DNA of 64,000 nt from Labrys miyagiensis (GCF_030160835.1 NZ_BSPC01000021.1:1-64000); one strand, 5' to 3'; shown: positions 35,541-43,747, numbered from the stretch's first letter. Translations and numbers: made by a program. The notes: generated by a model not told the origin, from the letters alone.

Positions 35541-35666
35541 TCGCAGCGGCTTGCGATTATCCACAGCCCGGCTGGAGATCCTGCACGCAACGGGCTCGAA
35601 CTAGCCGAGACGATGACCGCGCGCCGCCGCAGCTTGCTGGATGGCCGTTGTGATGTAAGTGCTCGG

Positions 35667-36221
35667 TCATGACCCGGGCTCTTGCGGGCTGCCGGCTTGG
35701 CCGCTCCCGCGATTGCCTTTGTGCTCGCGGATGAAATCGGTCAGGCTTTCGAGGCCGAAGTCTGTGCAGGCGGGGATCTGCTGATCGTCGAGCCCATAGA
35801 CCCAGAGGCAGCCGTCCTCGGGGTGATCGCGGCCACAGTCAGGCCGCCAGTCTCGAAAGCCAATGACAAATCTCAGCACTGGCCAGGGGCTTCTTGCTCG
35901 GCTGTTGAATGAATTAATTGTCTCGTTCAACTCATCGCTAGCGTCCTTGCTTTCTTCAACAAGGCAGGTTTGATAGTCATGCATCTTGCTTTGATATGCG
36001 AGCACTTCGTTCTTACAGGAGTCGAACTCATACTGATCGGCAAAACTCCTGAAGCTCTTTGCACAATAAGGAGGATCAGGGCGCTCCAACTTTTGATCGA
36101 AGCCACAAAATTCCCTGCACGCGAGCCCGAGACTAGCTGCCGAGACTGTATTGGGCGTGTAGGCTACAGCCATCACCAGTACCGTGCGCCCGATCCTCTT
36201 AAATCGACATTTCACATCCAT
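35667..36221 (-). CDS. Secreted cysteine-rich hypothetical protein
   Basis: 184-aa protein. A signal peptide (VKCRFKRIGRTVLVMAVAYT, cleavage near VSA-ASL) is followed by a mature part with about seven cysteines (LACREFCGF; PPYCAKSF; FDSCKNEV; YQTCLVEE; PDCGRDHPEDGCLWVYGL), probably forming disulphides in the periplasm. The C terminus is hydrophilic (REHKGNRGSGQAGS). I do not recognise a family. No operon partner. Confidence 0.7.
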   Translation of the reverse strand: MDVKCRFKRIGRTVLVMAVAYTPNTVSAASLGLACREFCGFDQKLERPDPPYCAKSFRSFADQYEFDSCKNEVLAYQSKMHDYQTCLVEESKDASDELNETINSFNSRARSPWPVLRFVIGFRDWRPDCGRDHPEDGCLWVYGLDDQQIPACTDFGLESLTDFIREHKGNRGSGQAGSPQEPGS

Positions 36222-36382
36222 TCCCGCACCCCATGATGGCGCGAACAGGTTCCGCGATGATGATAGGAATGGCTGATCGTGTCGTCTCTGCAGACTGCCA
36301 CCTGATGCTTACGGTCGCGATGGTTTGGCGAGTGGACGCGAACGCCATCCGCATTCACATAAGATTGATACCTCGCCTCGCC

Positions 36383-36460
36383 GAATCCACAAAACCCGAG
36401 TCAAATCAGCACTGGCGGCTGCGGCGCTTTCCGATTCGATTGTTTTGCCGACTGTCCTAA
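36383..36460 (+). repeat. Left 78-bp inverted repeat flanking the cytochrome locus
   Basis: The stretch beginning GAATCCACAAAACCCGAGTC is repeated in inverted orientation at 39828-39905 with 4 mismatches in 78. The pair encloses the truncated lipoprotein and multihaem cytochrome genes. Confidence 0.9.
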
Positions 36461-36518
36461 CGTCCGATTGACTTCCTCCTTGCTGCTGCTAATTGTGGCA
36501 GAATTGTGGGAGGAAGTC

Positions 36519-36650
36519 ATGCAGCGGTTCCCGCTACTTGGCGCGGCTTCGTTGTTGGTCGGTTGTGCCGCCGCACCTGAAAGTATCGAGCCCGCTTACG
36601 TTAGCCCACTCAATTACTCGAACCTGTCCTGTAAGTCCCTAGCCGGATAA
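36519..36650 (+). pseudogene. Truncated lipoprotein gene
   Basis: From ATG 36519 (GGGAGG five bases upstream) the frame encodes a lipoprotein leader (MQRFPLLGAASLLVGCAAAP, lipobox LLVGC) and YVSPLNYSNLSCKSLAG, then stops. I recall homologues in Rhizobiales in which this start is followed by a coiled helical domain and a membrane segment; here only 43 residues remain. Probably cut by the event that placed the cytochrome gene downstream. Confidence 0.65.
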
Positions 36651-36746
36651 GACAAGCATTCGGCCGTCAAGGCTGGCCTTTGTTCTGGTTGTGTCAATTG
36701 ATCGGCGCTTCGCCGGCAAATCATATGGTGCATCGTGCGGAAACCA

Positions 36747-39700
36747 ATGAAATCAGCTGAGCGGGGTGCGGAGACGCGCTGGTGCGGTGTGGCGCGCCGG
36801 TGGTATGCCGCCGTCATCGTGGCCGTCGGCGTCGCCCTCTTCGCCGGCACGAGCGTCGCCGACCCGGCCAACTGCACGGCTGAACGGCCGGAGCCGCTGA
36901 CGCCCACGGACCCGGAGCTGTGCAAGAGCCTGATCGCCGCCGTCCGCGACCCGTCGGCCTTGCCGCTCGACCAGTACGAGGCCAAGCTCAACCAGTTCTT
37001 CGGCAACTACTGCCACCGCGACACGGCCTCAGGCTGGCGGCGCGACAAGCATGTCCGCGACACCGGCCCCTTCACCGCGACCCTGGCCGCGGGCGCCTGG
37101 CAGGGCACCGGCCTCGGCACCCATGCCCCGGTGGTGATCTGGTACTCGCCCGACATGGCCGACTGGCTGGTCAGGAACCGCTCCGGCGAGAGCGCCGGGA
37201 CGGACCCGACGCGGCCGATCCCCGACGGCGCGATCATGGTCAAGGAGATGTTCCCGTACCCGGCGGCCGCCTGCGCCGATGTCGATCCGGTGAAGCTGTA
37301 CCCGACCTCCGGCGCCGCGATCATGATCCGCGACAGCAAGGCCTCGCATGATGGCTGGTTCTGGGGCTGGTATGGCTTCGGGCCGCAGGGCGGCTGGTCG
37401 CCGGACTTGCCGCCGAGCCCGAACAACGGCCCGTCCAACATGGGCTTCGCCCAGTACTGCATGAACTGCCACGCCTCGGCGAAGGACAACCTCACCTTCG
37501 CCTCGCCGCGCAACATCGAGGGCGAGCCGGGGCGGCCGCTGGTCTATCTCAGCCAGTCCTGGTCCTTGGCGCCGTCGCCGTCGGACCATCACCGCGCCGT
37601 CACGCTGCCGCCGGACGACGTGCGCCGGCTGGGCGAGCCGCTGTACCAGGCCGACCGGGGCGTCGACCAGGCCCTGCGCGCCTATCTGCTGAAGACGCCG
37701 ACCTGGGATTCGGTCCCGGTGATGCCGTCGGCGAGCTACGACAACACCTGGGTCGCCGCCGGCGGCCCGCACGCGGCGGACCAGTTCGTCACCTCCAGCC
37801 AGTGCCTCGGCTGCCACGACGCCGGCAGCACTGGGCTGCAATTCGACATGACGGTGCCGAACCCGCATGGCGACAACCTGATCAACCTGTCGCCCTACGG
37901 CACCTGGCGCAGCTCGCCGATGGGGCTGGCCGGGCGCGACCCGTTCTTCTTCGCCCAGCTGGCCAGCGAGATCCAGACCTTCCACCCCGCGCCCGACACC
38001 CAGGGCGTCGTCCAGGACACCTGCCTGGGCTGCCATGGCATCCAGGGCCAGAGGCAGTTCCACATCGACACCTTCCCCGAGGCCGGCAAGTGCGTCGACT
38101 TCACCCGCGAGATGGTGGATGCGGTGCCCTGGCCGGACGGCAACCCGACCGCGGCGCATGCGAAATACGGCGCGCTCGCCCGCGACGGCATCTCCTGTAC
38201 CTCCTGCCACCGCATGGCGCTTGGCCATGCCGCCGCCGGCGTCGCCGACGCGCCGGAGAACGCCTGCATCGCCGAGCGGCAGGAGTTCCTGAACCCGGAC
38301 AACACCGGCTTCGCCCGCACCTTCACCGGCAGCTTCTTCGTCGGCGGGCCCGACAAGCTGATCGGCCCGTTCGAGAAGCCGCAGGTGAAGCCGATGAAGG
38401 CCGCGCTCGGCATCACGTCGGAGCACAATGCGGCGATCACCAGCTCCGAGGTCTGCGGCAGCTGCCACAGCGTGCATCTGCCGGTGCTGCAGGACGGCAA
38501 CACCGTCACCCATATCTACGAGCAGACGACCTATCCGGAATGGGCCTTCAGCGCCTACCGGACCGGCACCACGCCCGACGGCACGCTGCCGCTGGGGCCG
38601 GGCAGCCTGGCGCAGTCCTGCCAGGAGTGCCACATGCCGTCGAAGGCGGCGGACGGCACGCCGATGCGCAGCAAGATCGCCAGCATCCAGGAGTACAGCA
38701 ATTTCCCCGAAACCGAGAACAATCTGGCGCCGGAGGACATCGACCTGTCGTTGCGCGACGGCTTCGCCGCCCACACCCTGGTCGGGCTCAACGTGTTCCT
38801 GATCAAGATCGCGCAGCAATTCCCCGACGTGCTCGGCATCCCCACCCAGGACCCGATGATGGGCGCCCGCGGCGTCGACCCGCTGGTGCGGACCGAGCAG
38901 GCGATGCTCGACATGGCCAGCAACGAGACCGCAGAGGTGACCGTGAGCAAGGTGTCGACCACCGGCGGCCGGCTGCAGGCGACAGTGACCGTGCGCAGCA
39001 GGACCGGCCACAAGCTGCCCTCCGGGGTAGGCTTCCGCCGCGCCTTCCTGGAGTTCCAGGTGCTGGACGGCAACGGCGCAACGCTCTGGGCCTCCGGCCG
39101 CACCAACGCGGCCGGCGCCCTGGTCGACCAGGCCGGCACCCCGCTCGACGGCGAGTACTGGTGGACCGACGACTGCAAGTCCCGCATCCGGCCGGACGAG
39201 CGGCTGCACCAGCCGCACTACCAGCGCATCACCGGCCAGAACCAGGCCCAGATCTACCAGGAGCTGGTGTCGACCCCGCCGTCGAATGCCACGGCCCAGA
39301 TGTGCGGCCCGGGCAAGGATCCGCAGGGCATGCTGACGACCAGCTTCCTGTCGATCTGCACCACGGTGAAGGACAACCGGATCCTGCCGCAGGGCTATCT
39401 GTCCTTGCCCGAGCGCACGCAGATCGCCAAGGCCCTGGGCGCGACCGAGGATCTGGCGAAGGAGGCCGGCTCCGTCGGCGTCGACGGCGATCCCGACTAC
39501 GACACCGGCGGCGGCGACTCCCTGGTCTACGACCTGCCGCTCTCCGACCTGCCGGCCGGCAGCCGCCCGATCGCGGTCCAGGCCACGCTCTACTACCAGG
39601 CGGCGCCGCCCTTCTACCTGCAGGACCGCTTCTGCACGGCCAAGGGCGACGACCCGGAGCGGCTGAAGTTCCTGGTCGGGCATCTCAACATCGACAAGAC

Positions 39701-39758
39701 CGCGGCCGATGACTGGAAGCTGAAGATCGTGTCGAGCGGGGCGGTGGCGCTGCCGTGA
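36747..39758 (+). CDS. Large multihaem c-type cytochrome (six CXXCH)
   Basis: About 1000-aa periplasmic redox protein. A signal peptide (WYAAVIVAVGVALFAGTSVA, then DPANC) is followed by six haem c motifs: CMNCH, CLGCH, CLGCH, CTSCH, CGSCH and CQECH, at about residues 242, 357, 430, 488, 574 and 629 counted from GTG 36735. The last third has no haem motif and looks beta-rich (TGGRLQATVTVRSRTGHKLP), as in large multihaem proteins whose C domain is a beta-sandwich. No NrfA-type CXXCK or other known enzyme signature was seen. The gene is strikingly richer in G and C at third positions than its neighbours and is enclosed by inverted repeats, which indicates transfer. Start may also be GTG 36735. 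Confidence 0.88.
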   Translation: MKSAERGAETRWCGVARRWYAAVIVAVGVALFAGTSVADPANCTAERPEPLTPTDPELCKSLIAAVRDPSALPLDQYEAKLNQFFGNYCHRDTASGWRRDKHVRDTGPFTATLAAGAWQGTGLGTHAPVVIWYSPDMADWLVRNRSGESAGTDPTRPIPDGAIMVKEMFPYPAAACADVDPVKLYPTSGAAIMIRDSKASHDGWFWGWYGFGPQGGWSPDLPPSPNNGPSNMGFAQYCMNCHASAKDNLTFASPRNIEGEPGRPLVYLSQSWSLAPSPSDHHRAVTLPPDDVRRLGEPLYQADRGVDQALRAYLLKTPTWDSVPVMPSASYDNTWVAAGGPHAADQFVTSSQCLGCHDAGSTGLQFDMTVPNPHGDNLINLSPYGTWRSSPMGLAGRDPFFFAQLASEIQTFHPAPDTQGVVQDTCLGCHGIQGQRQFHIDTFPEAGKCVDFTREMVDAVPWPDGNPTAAHAKYGALARDGISCTSCHRMALGHAAAGVADAPENACIAERQEFLNPDNTGFARTFTGSFFVGGPDKLIGPFEKPQVKPMKAALGITSEHNAAITSSEVCGSCHSVHLPVLQDGNTVTHIYEQTTYPEWAFSAYRTGTTPDGTLPLGPGSLAQSCQECHMPSKAADGTPMRSKIASIQEYSNFPETENNLAPEDIDLSLRDGFAAHTLVGLNVFLIKIAQQFPDVLGIPTQDPMMGARGVDPLVRTEQAMLDMASNETAEVTVSKVSTTGGRLQATVTVRSRTGHKLPSGVGFRRAFLEFQVLDGNGATLWASGRTNAAGALVDQAGTPLDGEYWWTDDCKSRIRPDERLHQPHYQRITGQNQAQIYQELVSTPPSNATAQMCGPGKDPQGMLTTSFLSICTTVKDNRILPQGYLSLPERTQIAKALGATEDLAKEAGSVGVDGDPDYDTGGGDSLVYDLPLSDLPAGSRPIAVQATLYYQAAPPFYLQDRFCTAKGDDPERLKFLVGHLNIDKTAADDWKLKIVSSGAVALP

Positions 39759-39827
39759 GGCTCAGAGTCCGGTCCCGAGGCGCCCGAAGGCGATAGTCCT
39801 GGCCTCGGCGCCGGTCGGGCTTCGGGC

Positions 39828-39905
39828 TTAGGACAGTCGGCAGAACAATCGAATCGGAATGCGCCGCAGCCGCCTGTGCTGATTTGACTCGGGTTTTGTG
39901 GATCC
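39828..39905 (-). repeat. Right 78-bp inverted repeat flanking the cytochrome locus
   Basis: Reverse complement of the repeat at 36383-36460 with 4 mismatches. Together they bound a segment of about 3.5 kb. Confidence 0.9.
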
Positions 39906-39994
39906 CCCGCAGCGAGCAGGGAGGGTATGCGGGTCGGGACGATCGACAAGCATGCGATACGGCAACGGGGCATTGTCACGGGAACTTTGACGGT

Positions 39995-40717
39995 GTGAGC
40001 CGTGATGCGGTAGGGGAGGGGCATGCAGCCGATATCCTCCGCCCGTCACCGTTCCCGCCCGAGATCATCCGGCATGCCGTGTGGCTCTATCTGCGGTTCA
40101 CCTTGAGCTACCGCGATGTCGAAGAATTGCTGGCCGAACGCGGCCTCGACGTCTCCTATGAGACGATCCGCCGATGGGTCGACAAGTTCGGGTCGGCGTA
40201 TGCCCGCAACCTGCGTCGGCTGCGACCTCGGGCGGCAGACACCTGGCACCTGGACGAGATGGTCGTCTCGATCCGGGGCCGGCACATGTATCTGTGGCGG
40301 GCCGTGGACAGCGAGGGCGAGATCCTCGACATGCTGGTGCAGCCGAGACGCGACAAGGCTGTCGCGCTGCGGCTGATGCCCAAATTGCTGAAGAAGCAGG
40401 GCATTGCTCCCAAGGTGCTGGTGACGGACAAGCTGCGCTCCTATGGCGCTGCCGGGCGAGAGCTCCGCCTCTCGGCGCATCATGAGCAGGGCCTGCGCCA
40501 GAACAACCGCGCCGAGAACTCCCATCAAGTGGTGCGAAGACGGGAACGGGAGATGCAGCGGTTCAAGTCATCCGGATCCGCCCAACGTTTTCTCGCCTCC
40601 CACGCCGCCGTCCACAATACCTTCAATCTTGAGCGCCATCTGATCTCCCGACCGACGCTGCGCCTCTTCCGAGCCGCGGCTGCGCAGCAGTGGCAAACCG
40701 CGACCGCCCCCGCCTGA
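39995..40717 (+). CDS. IS6-family transposase (second type)
   Basis: 240-aa DDE transposase, of a different subgroup from copies A and B. Start at GTG 39995 (VSRDAVGEGHAADIL). Catalytic residues lie in TWHLDEMVVSIRG, VLVTDKLRSYGAAG and NNRAENSHQVVRRRERE. HTH region: YRDVEELLAERGLDVSYETI. The frame is intact. The left part of the same gene survives at 16415-16606, which shows that the element has moved or been rearranged within this replicon. Confidence 0.9.
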   Translation: MSRDAVGEGHAADILRPSPFPPEIIRHAVWLYLRFTLSYRDVEELLAERGLDVSYETIRRWVDKFGSAYARNLRRLRPRAADTWHLDEMVVSIRGRHMYLWRAVDSEGEILDMLVQPRRDKAVALRLMPKLLKKQGIAPKVLVTDKLRSYGAAGRELRLSAHHEQGLRQNNRAENSHQVVRRREREMQRFKSSGSAQRFLASHAAVHNTFNLERHLISRPTLRLFRAAAAQQWQTATAPA

Positions 40718-40733
40718 CTGAATTCCTTCGTCC

Positions 40734-40883
40734 GGCATTGTCAACTTAAGCCTTCCTGTTCGGAAATCGGCAATTTCACTTCAGGTGGAACGCACCGTGC
40801 GGGGCACTCTCGATCGCATCGAAGCTGGATTTAGAAAGAAAATTGCGCCGACCGATCTGTCTGGCAATTAAGTTGACAATGCC
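40734..40883 (+). repeat. 150-bp inverted-repeat element, copy 1
   Basis: Exactly 150 bp with perfect 16-bp terminal inverted repeats, GGCATTGTCAACTTAA and TTAAGTTGACAATGCC. The same element occurs at 43598 (diverged) and 60430. One reading frame from the first base is open for 45 codons to a TAA inside the right repeat (ends RIEAGFRKKIAPTDLSGN). No transposase of its own. Confidence 0.85.
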
Positions 40884-41026
40884 TGTGGTCGAGTTTTTGG
40901 GTCTTTTTTTGCCGATAGAGGTTTGGTCTTTCGAGGCAGAGCAAGGATTTTCCTCGGTCCCGCATTGAACCTTTCATCGCCTCGACAGGTTCAGGTCGTT
41001 AGTATTATGAACCTTGGATAGATGAC

Positions 41027-41266
41027 ATGGCATATCCCTATGAACGCATGCGTCCTGACGCACCAATCAATGAAAACATTTCGAGTGGTATGATTGCCGA
41101 CATGAAGACTCGCGAAGTCTTGCTGTTTCTGAATGAAGAGCCGATACGTCAGCCGGAATTGCAAACTGGTGAGGATGAATTTCTTTCTCCTCATTCAATT
41201 GCTTTGGAAAATGATCGCTTATTTACGAATATGTTTTGGTTGATCAAACAGGCTTTGACTCGATAG
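41027..41266 (+). CDS. Small hypothetical protein in an AT-richer islet
   Basis: 79-aa hydrophilic protein (starts MAYPYERMRPDAPINENISS). The sequence here is visibly less GC-rich than the rest of the window. No signal peptide or known motif. First of three small plus-strand genes that end at a terminator at 42192. Function unknown; could be phage or plasmid cargo. Confidence 0.55.
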   Translation: MAYPYERMRPDAPINENISSGMIADMKTREVLLFLNEEPIRQPELQTGEDEFLSPHSIALENDRLFTNMFWLIKQALTR

Positions 41267-41424
41267 GGTTTTCTGAATTTGTTTTATGGGCGCGGTTGTT
41301 TTGGCGCTGAAAGCTTCTTTGGAAAGTAGGGCGATCACGGTTTGTTGTTGAACCTTACCATTCGTTAAGTCACGACTCCATGGCGCTTGGCGTATCTCTC
41401 GATTAAACCAACGGAGATACATCC

Positions 41425-41709
41425 ATGAGTTCCTATCGAGTTACATTTACGGTCGAACAGGGCAGGGGACGTCAGTCCAAACTGCTTGCCACGGCCAAAC
41501 ATCAGTACCGTCGCCTGTACTATGACTCCAAGATCGTCACGCCGGGTCTGACGCTTCGCCTTGAGCGTCAGTTGAAAGACGGCAGTTTCGAACTTCTCTG
41601 TGAGAATACCAACTTGCAACCGTATTCGGATATCTCGCGTGGTCTCGACGCAATCGCTGACGAACCTGCGATGCCCTTAGACGAGCGAATTCGTAAGCGC
41701 TACGGTTGA
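41425..41709 (+). CDS. Small hypothetical protein
   Basis: 94-aa basic cytoplasmic protein (starts MSSYRVTFTVEQGRGRQSKL). A GGAG ribosome site lies ten bases before the ATG. The pattern of alternating hydrophobic and charged residues (YYDSKIVTPGLTLRLERQLK) suggests a small beta-rich fold. Unknown family; same islet as its neighbours. Confidence 0.62.
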   Translation: MSSYRVTFTVEQGRGRQSKLLATAKHQYRRLYYDSKIVTPGLTLRLERQLKDGSFELLCENTNLQPYSDISRGLDAIADEPAMPLDERIRKRYG

Positions 41710-41764
41710 TTATTCTCCAACACGCTGCGTAATTTCTGACTCTCATCAATGCGCGAGGTTCAGA

Positions 41765-42082
41765 ATGCCAAGAGGTAGAAAAGCCGGTGTTCGTACAGAA
41801 GCGACGGGCGAAGATGTTCAGGCCAAACATCGTGTCGTCAAACAGGTAGGAGCATACGAAATCGAACGCGGCATTCCGTTGCCATCTCGGACGAACAGTC
41901 GCGCGGAGAAATATCCTTACTCGCACCTTGAGCCGGGAGATTCGTTCTTCGTCGCGGATAAGCAGCCAAAGACATTTCATAGTGGCATCAGCACGCGCAA
42001 TAAGGCTGGAGATGCGAAGTACAAGGCCGCTGCATCTGAGAAAGATGGTGTGTCCGGTGTCAGAGTTTGGCGCGTCAAATAG
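41765..42082 (+). CDS. Small phage-type hypothetical protein
   Basis: 105-aa basic protein starting MPRGRKAGVRTEATGEDVQA. The core YPYSHLEPGDSFFVADKQPK followed by SGISTRNKA and the ending GVSGVRVWRVK resembles a small protein family that I recall from phages and plasmids of proteobacteria (YPFxxLxVGDSFFV ... GVRVWR). It is the last gene before the terminator at 42192. Its biochemical role is not known. Confidence 0.65.
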   Translation: MPRGRKAGVRTEATGEDVQAKHRVVKQVGAYEIERGIPLPSRTNSRAEKYPYSHLEPGDSFFVADKQPKTFHSGISTRNKAGDAKYKAAASEKDGVSGVRVWRVK

Positions 42083-42191
42083 TTTTTTAGGATGCGCGTG
42101 TTGAATGAGGCTCAACAACAGTATCCAGTTGGACAGAATCGACCAGGCCCAGTAACCGTATTGCTGCCACAGAAAATCATTGGATCAAATT

Positions 42192-42220
42192 GAGCCGGTC
42201 GAAAGATCGGCTCTTTCTTT
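42192..42220 (+). terminator. Rho-independent terminator
   Basis: The hairpin GAGCCGGTC-GAAA-GATCGGCTC (8 of 9 pairs plus a G-U) is followed by TTTCTTT. It closes the three small plus-strand genes. Confidence 0.75.
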
Positions 42221-42291
42221 GCGCGGCTGTTGTTCGTTGGGGCAATCTCAGCATCTTGGCCTGAGCCCCTTGAATTGGTCCACCTTTAAGT

Positions 42292-42508
42292 ATGTCTTCG
42301 GACGCAAAGGAGGACTATGGAAAGCCACGCAAGAGGCACAAGGCAGAAGAGATCGTCGCCAAGCTTCGTCAGGTCGAAGTTCTGACGGCGCAGGGCAAAT
42401 CGGCAGCTGAGGCGATCCGATCGATAGGGGTTACGGAAGTAACGTATTATCGGTGGCGCAGGGAATGTGGCGGTCTGAAGGGCGATCAGGTCAAACGGCT
42501 GAAAGGGC
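42292..42508 (+). pseudogene. IS3-family OrfA remnant
   Basis: The frame reads RKRHKAEEIVAKLRQVEVLT, then QGKSAAEAIRSIGVTEVTYY and RWRRECGGLKGDQVKRLK, typical for the HTH protein OrfA of IS3 elements (IS407/ISRm-like). Homology stops at about 42508, where the sequence GGCAATGTCAACTTAATG starts. OrfB is absent. Confidence 0.85.
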
Positions 42509-42664
42509 AATGTCAACTTAATGTAAATCGGCCCCCAAAATTGACCCCGGGCAATTTCGACACAACCAGCTGAAAGAACGGTGAAATTCGAATTCTATGT
42601 GGGATCAGTATCGGCGCCGATCCTGACCCCACGATGGCCAAGATATTTCGGAGAAATCAATAGG

Positions 42665-42880
42665 TTAGGCAGGGTATCGCAAGGGGACAATCTTCGAGGC
42701 CGATTCACAGACGAGGCTCATCGCGTGCCGGGCAAGCACGCCCTCGATAGAGCGGCCCGGAACGATCACGCCATTGTGACTGACGCCGAGCTCTGCGAAG
42801 CGAGCAAGGACGCTCTCGTCCTCACCTTCGGGCATCACGCAGGAACCGCGCGACGGGACGGCGACAAATCGATCCGCCAC
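42665..42880 (-). CDS. Uncertain small ORF
   Basis: 71-aa minus-strand frame (contains PEGEDESVLARFAELGVSHN) with protein-like composition. There is no good ribosome site and no recognised family. It is located just downstream of the ParE-type toxin in the same orientation and may be a gene tail. Confidence 0.3.
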   Translation of the reverse strand: MADRFVAVPSRGSCVMPEGEDESVLARFAELGVSHNGVIVPGRSIEGVLARHAMSLVCESASKIVPLRYPA

Positions 42881-42912
42881 AATACGAGGTTCTGAGTGTT
42901 AGTCACGGTCTC

Positions 42913-43209
42913 TCAAAACTCCCCGATCGCGCCGGTCACTCCGGCGCGCGCGCCGTGGCGAATGCCGATAATCACCACTTCATCGGCGGTCACTTCGTAA
43001 AAGATCAGATAGGGATAGGGCGGCGTCACGATCCGACGCAAGCCGCTTTCACTGGTGAGTTGGCCGGAGTACGGATGCTCGACCAAAAGCGTGGTGATTG
43101 CCTGTATCCGCGCCTGAACATTGCGCGCGCCTTGCGGTGATCGCTCCGCAATGTAAGTGAGAATGTCGTCCAGCTCGGCCAGTGCCTTCGGCGTGTAACG
43201 TAGTTTCAC
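42913..43209 (-). CDS. ParE/RelE-family toxin
   Basis: 98-aa toxin of a type II toxin-antitoxin pair. The fold signature is LRYTPKALAELDDILTYIAE, then SGLRRIVTPPYPYLIFYEVT and VVIIGIRHGAR, the usual C-terminal strand of ParE. ParE toxins poison DNA gyrase; RelE-like ones cut mRNA. The start is GTG 43209, whose bases overlap the antitoxin stop (GTGA). The pair probably stabilises the surrounding element. Confidence 0.9.
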   Translation of the reverse strand: MKLRYTPKALAELDDILTYIAERSPQGARNVQARIQAITTLLVEHPYSGQLTSESGLRRIVTPPYPYLIFYEVTADEVVIIGIRHGARAGVTGAIGEF

Positions 43210-43433
43210 AGGCCGTGCTTTGCCCAAACGCTGCGCACCTGCTCGTCGGTCGCAAATTCACGACGCGAAGCCTGCGCGCGGGATTCTGCGAAGGACGCTG
43301 CTTCTTCTGGCGTGAGCGGGATGACGGGCTGATCCTCGCCAAGGAATTGCAGCAACAGCCGCGCCACATCATCCTGCATCGCAGGAGGCAGGGCGCGGAC
43401 GGAATCAACAGCATGTTCAAGTAGTTTCGTCAT
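43206..43433 (-). CDS. Antitoxin of the ParE-type pair
   Basis: 75-aa acidic antitoxin (starts MTKLLEHAVDSVRALPPAMQ), with a helical N part like those of short ParE-associated antitoxins (LPPAMQDDVARLLLQFLGED) and a C-terminal toxin-binding helix (FAESRAQASRREFATDEQVR). It is translated first and overlaps the toxin start. It should neutralise the toxin and autoregulate the operon. Confidence 0.85.
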   Translation of the reverse strand: MTKLLEHAVDSVRALPPAMQDDVARLLLQFLGEDQPVIPLTPEEAASFAESRAQASRREFATDEQVRSVWAKHGL

Positions 43434-43537
43434 GGCGCTACTGTACCACACCCGACGCTGAACAAGCCAGCGCGGGCTAAGGCGATCGGGAAACGTGTGT
43501 TGTATCATGGGGCCAGAACAAGATTTGCTCCCCCAGA

Positions 43538-43597
43538 CACGATAAGAAGGAACGAATGCAGACCGGACGATCGGAGCTCGCAGGCAAAGCACCAAAA
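43538..43597 (+). repeat. Element end repeated in inverted orientation at 12384-12441
   Basis: About 60 bp starting CACGATAAGAAGGAACGAAT match the reverse complement of 12384-12441 with few differences. It ends abruptly at the 150-bp element (43598). Confidence 0.75.
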
Positions 43598-43735
43598 GGC
43601 ATTGTCACCTTAAGCCACCTTGCGCAGAAAGACGGCAATTTCTGTTCACCCGGAACGTCTCTTTCGAGCTTTCTCGACCATGTGGAAGCTAGGATCCGCA
43701 AGAAAATTGCTCAGATTGATGTGCTCGTCGGTTAA
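43556..43735 (+). CDS. Chimeric small ORF through a 150-bp element
   Basis: An open frame of 59 codons starts at ATG 43556 (AGGA four bases upstream): MQTGRSELAGKAPK is shared with the 12.4-kb copy, then the remaining residues (GIVTLSHLAQKDGNF to KKIAQIDVLVG) come from the inverted-repeat element at 43598, entered in frame and terminated by its TAA. Whether it is expressed is unknown. Confidence 0.35.
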   Translation: MQTGRSELAGKAPKGIVTLSHLAQKDGNFCSPGTSLSSFLDHVEARIRKKIAQIDVLVG

Positions 43736-43747
43736 GTTGACAGTGCC
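43598..43747 (+). repeat. 150-bp inverted-repeat element, copy 2 (diverged)
   Basis: 150 bp with ends GGCATTGTCACCTTAAG and GTTAAGTTGACAGTGCC. The inside is only partly like copies 1 and 3, but the frame from the first base is again open to a TAA at the same place, and the encoded end is conserved (LDHVEARIRKKIA against LDRIEAGFRKKIA). Confidence 0.75.

Larger units (their letters stand above)
39969..40883 (+). mobile_element. Second IS6-type insertion sequence (right end ambiguous)
   Basis: The left end is GGCATTGTCACGGGAACTTT, also found at the truncated copy at 16415. A matching inverted end (GGCATTGTCA on the opposite strand) occurs only at 40883, which is also the right end of a 150-bp repeat (40734-40883). 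Either the IS spans 915 bp and includes that segment, or its own right end was lost when the 150-bp element arrived. The target duplication is not visible. Confidence 0.6.

Noticed and set aside
37029-39683. Very long open frames antisense and +1 to the multihaem cytochrome gene (884 and 636 codons)
   Set aside because: They arise from the extreme GC bias at third positions of the real gene. They have Arg/Gly/Ala-rich, low-complexity composition without motifs, whereas the chosen frame has a signal peptide and six CXXCH.
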